Shown in pieces: positions 1 to 11,178 of a stretch of 25,538 bases of DNA; positions within the stretch are counted from its first letter, which is position 1; every line of letters begins with the position of its first letter. Source of the stretch: Ectocarpus siliculosus (lineage: Eukaryota; Sar; Phaeophyceae; Ectocarpales; Ectocarpaceae). The notes under the pieces were generated by a model, which did no database searches, was not told the DNA's origin, and saw only the letters and a list, made by a program, of their open reading frames with translations. Both the position numbers and the translations under genes were made by a program. The stretch lies in assembly GCA_000310025.1 (NCBI GenBank), contig FN648879.1:1-25538 (forward strand), written 5' to 3'.

Positions 1-188
1 ACAGAGTCAGAGGCCATGATACAAGAAAAGCACACACGTGGGTACAGCAGGTTTTTGAACCAAGAATACCACCAGACACATGCGTCGATATGCAGTGCGA
101 GACGAAGAGTTGGGTTGATATTGCGGGTGCGCGAGTGGTGCGGCGAGACAAGAGAGCCGGGACGAGAGCGACACACACACACACACCG

Positions 189-231
189 GGCGGCACACCA
201 GGCGGACACACCAGGCGGACACACCAGGCTG
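189..231. repeat. 13-bp minisatellite after an (AC)n run
   Basis: The unit GGCGGACACACCA is present at 201-213 and 214-226. A variant lacking one base precedes it (189-200) and a partial unit follows (from 227). An (AC)8 microsatellite occupies 171-186. This is seen directly; no function is implied. Confidence 0.85.
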
Positions 232-692
232 ACATACATAATCAGATGACGAGAGAGACAGAAAACTACTTCAGAAGTAGCTTCTCACACACCTGCTGCT
301 GCAACCTCGAGGCCCGAGACATGATGGCTTCTCCTTTCAACAACCTGGCTGACGATATCCAGCAAGGAGGACATGCTCTCAGCATCTTGCTGCTTCGCCC
401 TTGCTCGCCTTGGCCTGAGGTGTTGTCTGGCGGCCTGCCGAGCACGGAAAACCGAAAGCGGCTGGACCTACAGCAGCGCCGTTAATCGCCCTGTTCGCTG
501 CATCCAGCCGGGATTTGCCCTTGGTGACCACTAACTCTATCTATGTTGGGCCCTCCCGTGGTGTCGCGCGTGTGGGGACGTTGTCTGTGGAGTGCGTGGT
601 GGGATTATAGGCGCATGCCCACTCGCCATCACACGCGGCGAGATTTATTTGGAAAGTTGTCGTGCAGCGCGTTTGAAATGAATCTTGCTGGC

Positions 693-742
693 TTCCAAAT
701 ATTTGGAATCGTAATTTGGAAATTTGGAACAGAGATTTGGAA
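693..742. promoter_or_regulatory. Palindrome plus clustered ATTTGGAA octamers
   Basis: TTCCAAATATTTGGAA (693-708) is a perfect 16-bp palindrome. Its right half, ATTTGGAA, recurs at 714-721, 722-729 and 735-742, so octamer starts are spaced 13, 8 and 13 bp. This could be a cluster of protein-binding sites or simply a local AT-rich duplication. No gene start nearby can be supported, so the regulatory label is a guess. Confidence 0.3.
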
Positions 743-1523
743 ACGATTAAAACGGCCCTTAGACCCATGTAGCTCGGCGCATCCTTCTTTGTTTCGGAAA
801 AATGGCCGTGACCTCCCACCCTCCTCCAGGGTCCGGTACCGGTGGAACGAACGAAAAATGTCAGCTTTTCAAGTGCTCAGAACGGCAATTTCGACTCGAA
901 CCGAACCCATCGCATACCTCAACAATGGGAGCGCTGGTAGTTCGCTGCGGCATCGCCGGAGTCGCATCGCGGGCAAAAGTTGTCTGCGCGCTGTCAGAAA
1001 CGTTCCAGAAACAAGTGGCGGAAGGGGGAACAAAGGGCGGTCGGTCAGTCGCAGAAGAGCAGCGGACACGGCAGCGCACGTGCTAGTGAAAGCCGAAAGC
1101 TGTTTCGGAAAGGGAACAGGAACATCTTTCCGCTGCACAAAGCTACGAACGCTGTTGCATAAGTAGCTCGGAAGGCCGCAACGTGAGGCAGTACCCCGCA
1201 CCCACGAAGCATTCAGACACTCAAAAAGGCCAGCTTTCTGTGGGGCGTAAGTTTCTTTGGGTGCAGAAGTGGGATGGTAGAGAGAACGACGACCAGAACC
1301 TTCGATACCACCGTTTTGCCCTCTCTGGTCAGGGTCGATACGGAAGTGTCGATTTGTTTTCTTCTTAGGTTCGTTCCCAGTAGCACCAGTTGTGTGCGCA
1401 GCTAGAGCAGAAGCACACCCAAGGGCTGCCAAATTTTGTTCCAGCGTTGGGTACCGCACATAACCCGCTTTCCAGTACTGACATACCCAGACAATCGGGG
1501 GTCAGGATACAGCAAACATGACC

Positions 1524-1841
1524 GTACTAGGGTTAAGGATTGGCCCCCCGCCCCCCAATGGGGCTGTGGGCCAACATCCAGGACGGATGGTGGTGAGTGT
1601 CCGGGAGGACGGAAAGAAGAAGAAGAAGGGGAGTGGATTTGTAGGGGCTGGAAGAAGGGACGGTGATGGGAGAGGCAAAGAAGTGGTGAAGAATTTCGGC
1701 ACTCGCGAGCGCGCGGTCCCGTCGGGGGTGAAAGGGATATGTCAGTCCATAGCCTTGTCTATCGGGAATCAAAAAGCCGAAAATGGAGGTATACATTATG
1801 TACACAACGATGGAGAAGGCCGACGAGGAAGGTACGAAGAG
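1524..1841. repeat. Dispersed repeat block A1 (copy 1)
   Basis: This block matches 9056-9379 almost base for base, from GTACTAGGGTTAAG to GGTACGAAGAG, with a few substitutions and short indels. It opens with a C/G-rich tract (runs of C6 on the plus strand) that could form a quadruplex on the minus strand. Both strands remain open in both copies, but the encoded peptides are low-complexity and unrecognised. It is probably a piece of an old transposable element or LTR. Confidence 0.85.
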
Positions 1842-2096
1842 TATTGTCTCTGCTTGCGTATGAAGCACCAAGATTGAACCAAGGGGGTGTACCTCTTTTT
1901 CTCTGGCCCGTGATGCTGACTCCTAGTCTCAATTGTTACCTCGCATAGCGCGCAGAGGGAGAGGAAAACTCCAGAATATCTGTCGTTGATTCTATTTACT
2001 TGCGGACCCCTCGGGGCCAGTTTGTTTGAGCGTACCTTTTTAGGGTAAGTTAGCCTGTAACCACGGGAGGAATCGACCACGTCAAGTGTTGGATCA

Positions 2097-3045
2097 GTAC
2101 GGACACATGAAGGTACTGGGTAGAGAGAGATCGGAACGGTTTTTAATGTGGAATCAACAACAACAACAACAATGATGAAGGTCGACCCGTCCTGTGTCGT
2201 TCGGTGTAAAATGATAAATATGCGAAAGATGGACTGCGTCAAGATCCAGCGGTCTTTTTCGGCAGTGGCAAAGAAATATGCCGCAAAAAAAAAGAAAGTT
2301 GAGCGAGATACTGTAGTAAATAAAACACCGCCTTCTCTGTTGTTGCAGGCAAGTTTGCTTCCACAACCCGGGAGCCCAACCCACTCTTGTATTTCGGCCT
2401 ACAAGACTCCAATCGACACAAGCACGGGTAGGAGATTGTGTGGAAGATGCCGTGACAGCACAACTTCACTCTCCTACGACATCTATGTACAGTAGTACTG
2501 CTGTCGTTGTAGCACCATGTGGAACATCTCCGAGGGGTCCTCCTGCGCGGTAACGACAACATGGCGAGAGCTCTACGTGTACCTGTCGTCGACACATGTG
2601 GCAGCCGCGCGACACACGAACGGATGGTTGCATCGCATTGTACTGTGGTTCCCCGTGGCAGGAAGTATCTCATCCAGTTAGGTCGTTGCGGTAGTACGCG
2701 GACGTCGTTCGGCGTCTGGTCCATACTGGTGTAGCAAAAACACAGCAGTAATCGAGCTATGCATGAAATATATTGCTCTGGTTCACTTTTGCCTCCACAA
2801 CCCGAGAATCCCACGGCTGTATCTCGACCTACAAGACTCCAATCAACAACCCAGCCCTGGCAGAAGTGCGTGGAAGATGCTGTGACAGCACAACTGAGTC
2901 GACACTCGTACGACTTGATTGTACAGTCGGCGTCTGGTCAATACTGCTGTAGAAATACAAAAATCGAGCCATCCTTTCGGTTTTTTCTTTCCCAAAAATA
3001 CTAACAAGAAATGTATCACGTCACGACGACCATCCTGTGAGTATA
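2097..3045. repeat. Dispersed repeat block A2 (copy 1), with internal duplication
   Basis: This block matches 9805-10766 over about 950 bp, starting at GTACGGACA and ending at CCTGTGAGTATA. It contains a (CAA)n run near 2156-2172. Two diverged internal subunits, about 2355-2520 and 2785-2945, share the order 'TGC.TCCACAACCCG ... CTACAAGACTCCAATC ... GTGGAAGATGC.GTG.CAGCACAAC'. The same two subunits occur in the other copy, so the internal duplication came before the large one. A third short fragment lies at 7431-7482. Confidence 0.85.
3002..3045 (+). repeat. 44-bp repeat module, copy 1
   Basis: The module begins TAACAAGAAATGTATCACGT and ends CCTGTGAGTATA. It recurs at 9009-9052 and 10723-10766, with only one difference noticed (a C for an A in the second). 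It ends block A2 in both large copies, but at 9009 it stands immediately before block A1. That suggests an ancestral head-to-tail arrangement of these units. Confidence 0.85.
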
Positions 3046-3058
3046 TATATAATCAATT

Positions 3059-3590
3059 GCACCACATGCATAAATATGCCGCTCATACTGTGCGATGCAT
3101 ACCAACCATGCAAATGCAGCAACAAAAAAAAAGGCCAGCTGTTGTCTGTCTCTTCAACTGTTGTGCTGCTATTGCAACAGGCGAATAGGAAGTGACGCGC
3201 ATCGCCCACTACGCGAGCAAGGCCTACGCGAGCAACGCGTGCAGCCCAAAGCGACAGAGACTGAAGCAATTCAGCAACAGCCGCATGGTCACTCACGAAG
3301 AAAATCACAAAAAAAAAAAAAGATTGTGGCGCGCAGCACGCAGGACCCTTTTTCGCTGTTCAACCGGCCGTTCCCATGGCGACACAGACAAGGAACAGTC
3401 CAGGCCGAGTCGTGTCGGCTACAGCAGGTGGAAGCTGCTGAAACTCGGGGAGGGGTAATGGTTTGCGATTGCCTACCAAACCATACTTCGGGCGCCACGA
3501 GATCACTGTAGCCCGAGATCGGCATCTAAGACAGGGTCGGGCGAGGGGTGGGCTATGCGAATAAAAGTTCCGCGGATGGATATTCAGAAA
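3059..3590. repeat. Direct repeat about 530 bp, copy 1 (LTR-like)
   Basis: This stretch matches 5737-6271 closely, from the CACCACAT..ATGC region to GAATAAAAGTTCC and GGATATT. The two copies flank about 2.1 kb, a layout expected of LTRs. I could not define TG...CA ends or a target-site duplication, and no Gag or Pol motif lies between them. Parts of the block also recur in more diverged form at about 3985-4115 and 4835-5045. Confidence 0.75.
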
Positions 3591-5736
3591 AGCAACTCAA
3601 CTAGTATCGTCGCGTTGCTTGTCCGAAGCTTTCGAATTTTTCAGCGGGTAACTAAAAGCTTGGGGCAACAACCCAAGGTAGACACGAAGACGCCCGATCA
3701 GCGCACAGAAAGTAACCAAACGTGAACCAAAAGACATGGACACATTCATTCGATGAGCACAAGACTAAATTTTTATGCAGACTACGGACGACGGGAAGAA
3801 CTTTTATGCCAATGCGCTTGCCGTCGCAATAGATGCGCACCGCTTTCACTACACGAACGAGCAGGCTGTGGTCAAACCTGAGTACGATAACTCTCCGAGC
3901 GTAACAGCAGCGCCGCAGCAGCAGCATGATGTGTAAAAAGTACAAAACGGCCACTCCCGTCACTCAAGACCACAACGCCAAAAACAAAAAAGATGTGGCG
4001 CGCAGCACGCAGGCACGCAGGACCTTTATTCGTGGTTCAACCGGCCGTCTCCATGGCGAAACAGGCCAAGAACAGTCGAGGCCCACTCTGGCCGGCCACA
4101 GGAGGCGGAAATAATACTGAAATGACGGGTGGGTGGGTGGCCGGGGGACCCCAAAAAACAAAGCACGAAAAATAACATTACAGCAGTAGAAAGAAGCGAC
4201 AAGACAGTAAGCCACATGCGGCAGGCTTCAGAGAGGTTGCGAAAGAGAGCACAATACAATATAATCACCGTCGCCACTCTGCACCCTGGAAGCTCTGCAT
4301 GCAGCGAACATTAGGGGCCATGCCCACTACTCAGCAAGAAGCAAAACGATTGCGGTTGCCTGTTCGATGTTGTCGGGACCCCAACGCCGATAGGCGAGAG
4401 AGAGACAGGTACTTTTAATGTTGTAGACCAAAAGAAGAGAGCGTCGAGAAGGCATTCATTAGCTCTCGAGAAGACACTCCCGTCCTTGTGGCCCGCCGCA
4501 GGCTGTAACGAACGGCGACATCCGATGTATGTGCGCTCAGCATCAACAAACACAACAAATATGGTCGACGTCTCCGAACTGTGGAGACTCTCTTTCATCA
4601 TTTATTTGTGGTATGAAAGTTGCAACAACACAGAACATGACGACTAGACAGACGCACTACGGACGAACAAATATTATCTCAACACGCTTGCCGTCGCGAT
4701 AGACGCGCACCGCTACATGCACGAAGGACCAGTTGTCAAACCTCACTACGCAAACAAGATTGTGCTGCCATCTACCCCTTATCGCTCAAATTACGACTAC
4801 GCAGCACACTAAGGTAAGGAAGCAACACGCTTACGATGCTTTATCACCCATGCATATGCAGCAAGAACAAAAAAAAGAACGAAGGCGTACAGTCGGTTGT
4901 TGTCTGTATCTTCAACCGTGCTGCCGTTGTTTTTCTTCATGGATATCGTCACAGAGAAAAAATTGAGGAAATAGAATCTCCTACGCGAGCACCGCGTGCT
5001 GCCCAAGCGCAGAGACGATAACCTTACGGCCTTTGCAGCATATTCCGAGCAAAACAGCAGCAACCGCATGTGTACAACGTTCTGGGCCGTTGGAAGATGT
5101 CACTTAGCACTGCACTGCATGGCCAGTATTAGGTAGGGCCCAAGTTCATCGCTTGACATAAGCAGGTAGCGCAAATCGCCTCACATGCAGCAGCCGGGTG
5201 CACGGGTAGACTTTATTTACTGAGCAAGAAGCGAGACCACCTGTGGTGGACGTGGTTCGATGTTGTCGGGACCCCACCAACCGACGAAAGGCGAGAGAGA
5301 GACAGGTACTACTGTAAGTAGACAACAAAGAAGAGAGCGGAGAGCAGACAAGGGATCCACTCTCGAAAAGACACCCACTCACTCTCGTCCCTTTGGCCCA
5401 CCGCAGGCTGTCAGACATGTGTAACGGACGGTGGTATCCGATGTGGGCTCTCAGCAACACAACCAAAGAACATGCGGACTTTCATCTCCTGTGACGAAGT
5501 GAGAACAAGAAAGAACATGACAACTAACTGCTGTACACGGACGAACCATGTACAGTAGTATCAAGTTCGTCCGCGATAGATGTGCACCGCTGCACGAAGA
5601 AGGTGGGAACTGTCCGTTGCCACACACCTCCCTTTTGTAAATAAGATTGTGCTGCCATCTACCTTATGGCTCAAGTTACGACTGACTACTACGCAGTGAC
5701 TCCAAAAAGGCAACACGCTTATACGATGTATTCCAC
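3591..5736. repeat. Diverged repeat modules with about 0.9-kb period
   Basis: No gene is supported here. The stretch is made of diverged modules. A module containing CTTGCCGTCGC.ATAGA.GCGCACCGCT lies near 3770-3870 and 4645-4745, with a weaker relative at 5515-5640. A module with GTTCGATGTTGTCGGGACCCC followed by GCGAGAGAGAGACAGGTACT lies at about 4316-4600 and 5222-5480. A module with GTGGCGCGCAGCACGCAGG and CAACCGGCCG lies at about 3300-3430, 3985-4115 and 5990-6120. Offsets are mostly 875-910 bp, so this appears to be an old, deletion-scarred tandem array. Confidence 0.65.
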
Positions 5737-6271
5737 ACCACATACATGCATATGCCGATTACACTGTGCGATGCATACCAACCATGCATATATATGCACC
5801 GACAGAAAAAAAAGGCCTGCTGTTGTCTGTCTCTTCAACTGTTGTGCTGCTATTGCAACAGGCGAATAGGAAGTGACGCGCATCGCCTACTACACAACCA
5901 ACGCCTACCCGAGCAACGCGTGCAGCCCAAAGCGACAGAGACTGAAGCAATTCAGCAACAGCCGCATGGTCAATCACGAAGAAAATCACAAAAAAAAAAG
6001 ATTGTGGCGCGCAGCACGCAGGACCCTCTTTCGCTGTTCAACCGGCCGTTCCCATGGCGACACAGACAAGGAACAGTCCAGGCCGAGTCGTGTCGGCCAC
6101 AGCAGGTGGAAGCTGCTGAAACTCGGGGGAGGGGTAATGGTTTGCGATTGCCTACCGAACCATACTTCGGGCGCCACGAGATCACTGTAGCTCGAGATTA
6201 GCATTTGAGACAGGGTCGGGCAAGGGGCGGGCTACGTGAATAAAAGTTCCACCCATTCACGGATATTGAAA
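5737..6271. repeat. Direct repeat about 530 bp, copy 2 (LTR-like)
   Basis: This is the partner of 3059-3590. The copies are highly similar through the GTTGTCTGTCTCTTCAACTG core, the poly-A run, CAACCGGCCGTTCCCATGGCG and the terminal GAATAAAAGTTCC. They differ by small indels and scattered substitutions. Confidence 0.75.
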
Positions 6272-8229
6272 GATGAGACTGAAGCTAAAGTTTCAGAACT
6301 TGGGTATGTTCATGCGTGTTGAAGAAATCCTTGGACGGTGTAAGAGCAAAGGAGAGAGATTGATTGATTGCGTGACCGATATATTGCTGTGGAATAAAAA
6401 CCGCGTTCTCACTTTCCCCGAAATTCAAGAAAAAACAGTAGCGCGACGGCCCTTTTCTCCGACAACATCACCAGTTCCAGGTGCATGCTTGTACGGTACA
6501 AAAAGACCACGATGCACCGCAGCGGTACAAATCCCGCTCTTCTTGCACCAACAAGAAGAAGCTAAATTTACTGTCACCGCGGTGAGATTCGCGCACGAGA
6601 GAGAGAGGACGTAAGAAAGTGAGAGAGTCAAAGGCTGCACGAGGATGCCTCTGAAAGGAACGCGCCTCAGGAACGCGAGAGTTGCACCCAGGCGAGCGCC
6701 TTAAAAGCGGAAGTGTACAGTAGTGTTTGTTGCATCCTTTATGTTGGCATCATTATGGGCAGGATGCGTTGGACATGACACCTTGACCTTGAAGTCTGCA
6801 GCCTCGAAGACATGCCGCGGGGCGAGCACGAAAGGTACACTCATCGATAACCGGTTGTAGGGTCGACGATGCTCTCAGAGACTACCTACCGCCACCGTTC
6901 ATATACACTCACAACGCGGTGAAGGGTATCCTCCTGCCTGCACTCCTGCTGCTGCTGCGGGCGTACACAGACGGTAGCTGGAGCAGCAACAGCAGGCCAA
7001 GGTAGCAGCACCACCGGCTACTGACGAGGGCGGCCCTCCCCTCGGAGGAACTGGACCAAGGAGACATCCCAGAGGAGGTACAGCTGCACTTGTCAAGTCA
7101 AGATCGCAATCGCCGCTGGCTGCTGCCTACTGCGCGTCCTTCGAATGTGCTCGGGGCTTGTGTGTTGCCTTGTATGCTGTGGGTGGGATAGGGCGGAATT
7201 GGTTCGCGCTGGTCCGCATGTTGATATTTTTTTTTCGGATGAATTCCGTGCACCAGCGGGGAACGCTTTTTATTTTTATTACGGAATCTTGTGGAACAGC
7301 AGTAACAACGTAGTCTGTATGTAGTGGCTTGTTCCTCACGCGCTACATAGCGGCGGGTGCTTCCTCCGCCCAAGCCTAATCAATAGCCAATGTCAGTATG
7401 TAGTACAAACAGTGAACTATGCAGACAGAAGAAGGTACTGGGTAGAGAGAACGGAACGTGTTTTTTTGTGAAGACAACAACCACCCCAGACACCGACACC
7501 GGAGGAGGGTTCGACGAACTACATCCTGCACTGCTGTAAACCTATTTTGCCGTAGACGCCGTGGACGAAAATGGCGGTGTGACGTGTTGTATGCACATGC
7601 GAATGCAGATACAGTAGATGTTTTCTTACATGAACAGAACGCATAATCACGCATTTCCAACTTTAGTGATTTCCTCCTTGCGGCCTCTGGGGTGTTGTTT
7701 CCTTCCTGCCTTCAAAGCTCATCAGCATAATTGAGTGAATGTATTCTTCCTTCTTTTGTTTCTCACGGCAGTAGCTGTCTCCACACACACGCACTCTTTG
7801 AATGCGGCGCTTGTTTATCACTCTGGGGAGACTGCGAACCTACCTGCGATCTACTTGCTGTAAGTGTTCGAGAGCATGGCAGGGACGGACGGACGTGAGC
7901 TGTCGGTACTTGTCGATGGTTGGCAGGAAATGTCAACCAGATGATGTTCCTCTGGTCTGGAGTGCCGAGTGAGCATAAAGGAATCATCCATATGAAAAAA
8001 TACACCAGCAGCAATACCATACCGTGCCCCCGGTGAGTAATAAATGGTTGGTCGTTCATGTTCAATCAAAGCCTGCATTCATTCCTCTTGTTGCCCGCCT
8101 AGGTTTCACTTTCCAGAAAAACTCGGGCGGAACACGGGTGGCCAGCACATTAGGTTGTAGGGGCACTTTTGCCAACCTCCATCTTCAATTATTTTGGCAC
8201 GATTTGCAACCTCCCCACCGCGGGTAATC
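6272..8229. other. Non-genic stretch with an unassigned 113-codon ORF
   Basis: A plus-strand ATG ORF lies at 6273-6614, directly after the 5737-6271 repeat. Its product shows no family I recognise, has no low-complexity signature and has no homologous partner in the window, so I do not call it a gene. CTG/CAG-rich tracts occur around 6940-7000. A short third fragment of repeat block A2 (GAAGGTACTGGGTAGAGAGA.. followed by GAAGACAACAAC) lies at 7431-7482. Nothing else is identifiable. Confidence 0.5.
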
Positions 8230-8234
8230 CTTGC

Positions 8235-8400
8235 AAATGCAACGATGGCCAGGTTGTGCAAGGTATACCTTTCTTGGAGGTTGCGCGTTGTATGCAAGCC
8301 GGATAGGGGGCAGGTTGCCGATGGTAGTGCAAGGTGTGCCCTTTCTTGGTGGTTGGTGCGCTATTACAAGCCGAATAGGAGGCAGGTTGTTGCCGATGGT
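8235..8400. repeat. Diverged tandem repeat, about 70-bp unit
   Basis: Two successive units share GTGCAAGGT.T.CC.TTTCTTGG.GGTTG, then a GC-rich centre, then CAAGCCG.ATAGG.GGCAGGTTG..GCCGATGGTA. They differ by several substitutions and small insertions. The array ends just before the hairpin cluster at 8412. Confidence 0.7.
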
Positions 8401-8411
8401 ACAGTCGTGGG

Positions 8412-8544
8412 CCCGGTTTAGCGGTCCATAGTGTCACGAATTTTCATAACGCTATTCAGGGCATCGCCGCAAAACCACTTTATTTAGCGGTCATTATCCG
8501 CTAAACCGGGAGGCTTAATAGCGGTCATGAACCGCTAAACCGGG
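8412..8544. repeat. Inverted-repeat element with nested hairpins
   Basis: The outer arms are a perfect 14-bp inverted repeat: CCCGGTTTAGCGGT (8412-8425) and ACCGCTAAACCGGG (8531-8544). Two hairpins lie inside. TTTAGCGG (8483-8490) pairs with CCGCTAAA (8498-8505), and TAGCGGT (8519-8525) pairs with ACCGCTA (8531-8537). The motif CCGCTAAACCGGG also occurs at 8498-8510, so the right side is a two-unit tandem of about 34 bp. At 133 bp it has the size and symmetry of a small MITE or foldback element. No target duplication is evident. Confidence 0.65.
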
Positions 8545-9008
8545 AAAAAGCCCATTTTTGCCCTACAATAACAGCGTGGAGAGCTGATGATATTGATAGG
8601 GCCATGCGTATCATTGCAGCAGTCATACGAAGGTGCGGATGAAGAAGTATCGAGCCAATGAAGGACAACGCCGCAGTCACATTCATTCATTAATGATGCA
8701 TTTTAATTCGCCAAAGCACGAAGATTATTCTCCCTTCCTTCTGGACTGACTGTATGCCCCTCATCAAGACTGGAAAATCGTTCGCGTCTCTAACGAACGA
8801 AGTGAAGTAGGTGATGAGACAAACTTGTGACAACGCAATGGCAATCAACCACGTGCTTGAGCATCTCATTTCTGCCATGTGTCGCGTATCGATCATTCTT
8901 CACCCAAAGCAATCTCTATGGTATCTGCCTTGCGCGCTGGAGGAGGAGCGGCGTGCGCTGCGAGGAACGCCATTTTTGCCTTGCGAAATAGTGAGCTGCT
9001 TCGCTTAA
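8545..9008. other. Non-genic stretch
   Basis: I see no supported gene, structural RNA or repeat in this stretch. The plus ORF beginning at 8879 runs into repeat blocks downstream and looks chimeric. Confidence 0.5.
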
Positions 9009-9052
9009 TAACAAGAAATGTATCACGTCCCGACGACCATCCTGTGAGTATA
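9009..9052 (+). repeat. 44-bp repeat module, copy 2
   Basis: Same module as 3002-3045, with one C replacing an A (CACGTCCCGACG). Here it directly precedes block A1 (from 9056), whereas the other two copies follow block A2. Confidence 0.85.
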
Positions 9053-9055
9053 TTT

Positions 9056-9379
9056 GTACTAGGGTTAAGTATTGGCCCCCCGCCCCCCAATGGGGCTGGG
9101 GGCCAACATCCAGGACGGATGGTGGTGAGTGTCCGGGAGGAAGGAAAGAAGAAGAAGGGGAGAAGATTTGTTGGGGCGGGAAGAAGGGACGGTGTTGGGA
9201 GAGGCAAAGAAGTGGTGAAGAATTTCGGCACTCGACGAGCGCGCGGTCCCGTCGGGGGTGAAAGGGAAATGTCAGTCCGTAGTCTTGTCTCTATCGGAAT
9301 CGAAAAGCCGAAAAATCGAGGTATACATTACATTAATGTACATAACGATGGAGAAGGCCGACGAGGAAGGTACGAAGAG
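9056..9379. repeat. Dispersed repeat block A1 (copy 2)
   Basis: Partner of 1524-1841. Compared with copy 1 it has a short AAG-unit deletion in the purine tract and a small insertion near 9328 (CATTAATGTACAT in place of TATGTACAC). Confidence 0.85.
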
Positions 9380-9804
9380 AGGAAATTGCACCCCACGTTC
9401 GAAGTCGGTGTGAAAACCGCCCCAAGGAAGGAGTGCGGAGGGAACAAAAAACAAAACGGAGACATCGACGTTTGCGTCGTGGAACGATCCTTCCGTATAA
9501 CGCAGGTACTCACCAATGCAAGACAAAGAGAGGTAAAATACCCATCGTGAACGTCAAAGCGCAGGTCATAACTGCATATGACTCATGCGCGAAGAAGTTA
9601 CTACGGAGACGCGTATCAACAAGAAGTTTGAAGGCCGGCTGAGAAGGTTTGAAGCCACAAACACTTCAACGACGATGGCAAGCGTAACGTCAAAACTTCA
9701 CAGACAGGAAGAAAAGTGCATACAAAAAAAGAAAAGGCCGGATGCCGGCCTGTGACTCTCTCGGAATGAAGGGATTCCCACAATTTCCAACAGGTAATCC
9801 ACAA
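9380..9804. other. Non-genic spacer between repeat blocks
   Basis: This spacer replaces the 1842-2096 spacer of the first repeat set and is unrelated to it in sequence, so one of the two positions has suffered an insertion or replacement. A GC-rich inverted repeat GGCCGG.ATGCCGGCC lies near 9736-9750. No gene is supported. Confidence 0.5.
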
Positions 9805-10766
9805 GTACGGACATATGAAGTTACTGGGTTGAGAGAGGTCGGAACGGTTTTTCATATGAAGACAACAACAACAACAACGACAATGATGAAGGTAGACCCA
9901 TCTTGCGTCGTTCGGTGTAAAATGATAAATGCGAAAGGTGGACTGCGTAAAGATCCAGCGGTCTTTTTCGGCAGTGGCAAAGAAATATGCCACCACATGT
10001 CGCAAAAAAAAAAAACTGAGCGGGATGTATGTAGTAAATAGAACACCGCCTTCTCTGTTGTTGCACTTTGCTTCCACAACCCGGGAACCCAACCCACTCT
10101 TGTATTTCGGCCTACAAGACTCCAATCGACGCAAGCACCGGTAGGAGAGTGCGTGGAAGATGCCGTGGCAGCACAACTCCACTCTCCTACGACATCTATG
10201 TACAGTAGTACTGCTGTCGTTGTAGCACCATGTGGAAGATCTCCGAGGGGTCCTCCTGCGCGGTAACGACAACTTGGCGAGAGCTCTTCGTGTACCTGTC
10301 GTCGACACATACATGTCGCAGCCGCGCGACACACGAACGGATGTTTGCATCGCACTGTACTATGGTTCGCCGTGGCAGGAAGTATCCCATCCAGTTAGGT
10401 CGTTGCGGTAGTACGCGGACGTCGTTCGGCGTCTGGTCCATACTGGTGTAGCAAAAACACAGCAGTAATCGAGCTACAGTGTATGCATGATTTTTTTTGC
10501 TCTGGTTCACTTTTGCCTCCACAACCCGAGAATCTCACGGCTGTATCTCGACGTACAAGACTCCAATCAACAAACCAGCACTGACAGAAGTGCGTGGAAG
10601 ATGCTGTGACAGCACAACTGAGTCGACACTCGTACGACTTGATTGTACAGTCGGCGTCTGGTCCATACTGCTGTAGAAATACAAAAATCGAGCCATCTTT
10701 TTTTTATTTTTTCCCATACTAATAACAAGAAATGTATCACGTCACGACGACCATCCTGTGAGTATA
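9805..10766. repeat. Dispersed repeat block A2 (copy 2)
   Basis: Partner of 2097-3045, including a (CAA)n run near 9863-9882, the two diverged internal subunits (about 10065-10225 and 10510-10680) and the terminal 44-bp module (10723-10766). Confidence 0.85.
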
Positions 10767-10928
10767 GACTTAACTACAATTATGTTGGAGGCCTGAGACG
10801 CAAGAGTTCAACCATTGTTGCACTCTAAAAGCAAGACGTTTTTTTGCGGTGCATCAGTTCGCGGTCGCCTTGATACTTTTTTTTTCGCCGGTTGTTGCCC
10901 GCTGCAGCGGGCCAGTCTCTGGATCGCA

Positions 10929-11178
10929 TCGCCCCTGTCGCGAGCTCGAAACTCCAAAGGCGAGTAGAGTTACAGCACGGTGAATGCACGCAACCACTTT
11001 TTTTTCAGTCATTGAGCTAGACGTTGCGGTGTGGTAAATCGGTTTTAATTGTTTTTAAATGGGGTTCAAACAATTTTTTCGGCCGTCTTCGCCGACGTGG
11101 GCGTGCCACTGTCGAGACCACAGCGCCCCTGTCGCGAGCTCTAGACTCCAAGGGCGAGCCGAGTTACAGCACCGTGAA
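10929..11178. repeat. Pair of 56-bp direct repeats 194 bp apart
   Basis: CGCCCCTGTCGCGAGCTC..ACTCCAA.GGCGAG..GAGTTACAGCAC.GTGAA occurs at 10929-10984 and again at 11123-11178 with few differences. The surrounding 100 bp are only loosely similar. The sequence does not fold as a tRNA by eye, and the function is unknown. Confidence 0.75.

Larger units (their letters stand above)
1..1523. other. Non-genic stretch, no gene supported
   Basis: I see no convincing gene here. Open frames exist on both strands (for example 543-1166 plus and 869-1459 minus), but they overlap each other, have no recognisable motif and show no consistent codon preference. The stretch holds an (AC)n run at 171-186 that leads into a 13-bp minisatellite, and a cluster of ATTTGGAA sites at 693-742. 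Both are listed separately. Confidence 0.6.

Noticed and set aside
543-1459. Overlapping ORFs of 207 codons (plus) and 196 codons (minus)
   Set aside because: They occupy the same DNA on opposite strands, lack motifs, and have composition expected of GC-balanced non-coding sequence.
8879-9550. 223-codon plus-strand ORF
   Set aside because: It crosses the 44-bp module and repeat block A1 into unrelated sequence. The part shared with copy 1 is low-complexity, and the frame lacks an ATG start.
10929-11178. Possible tRNA-derived repeat
   Set aside because: The 56-bp unit lacks a convincing A box, B box and cloverleaf on either strand.
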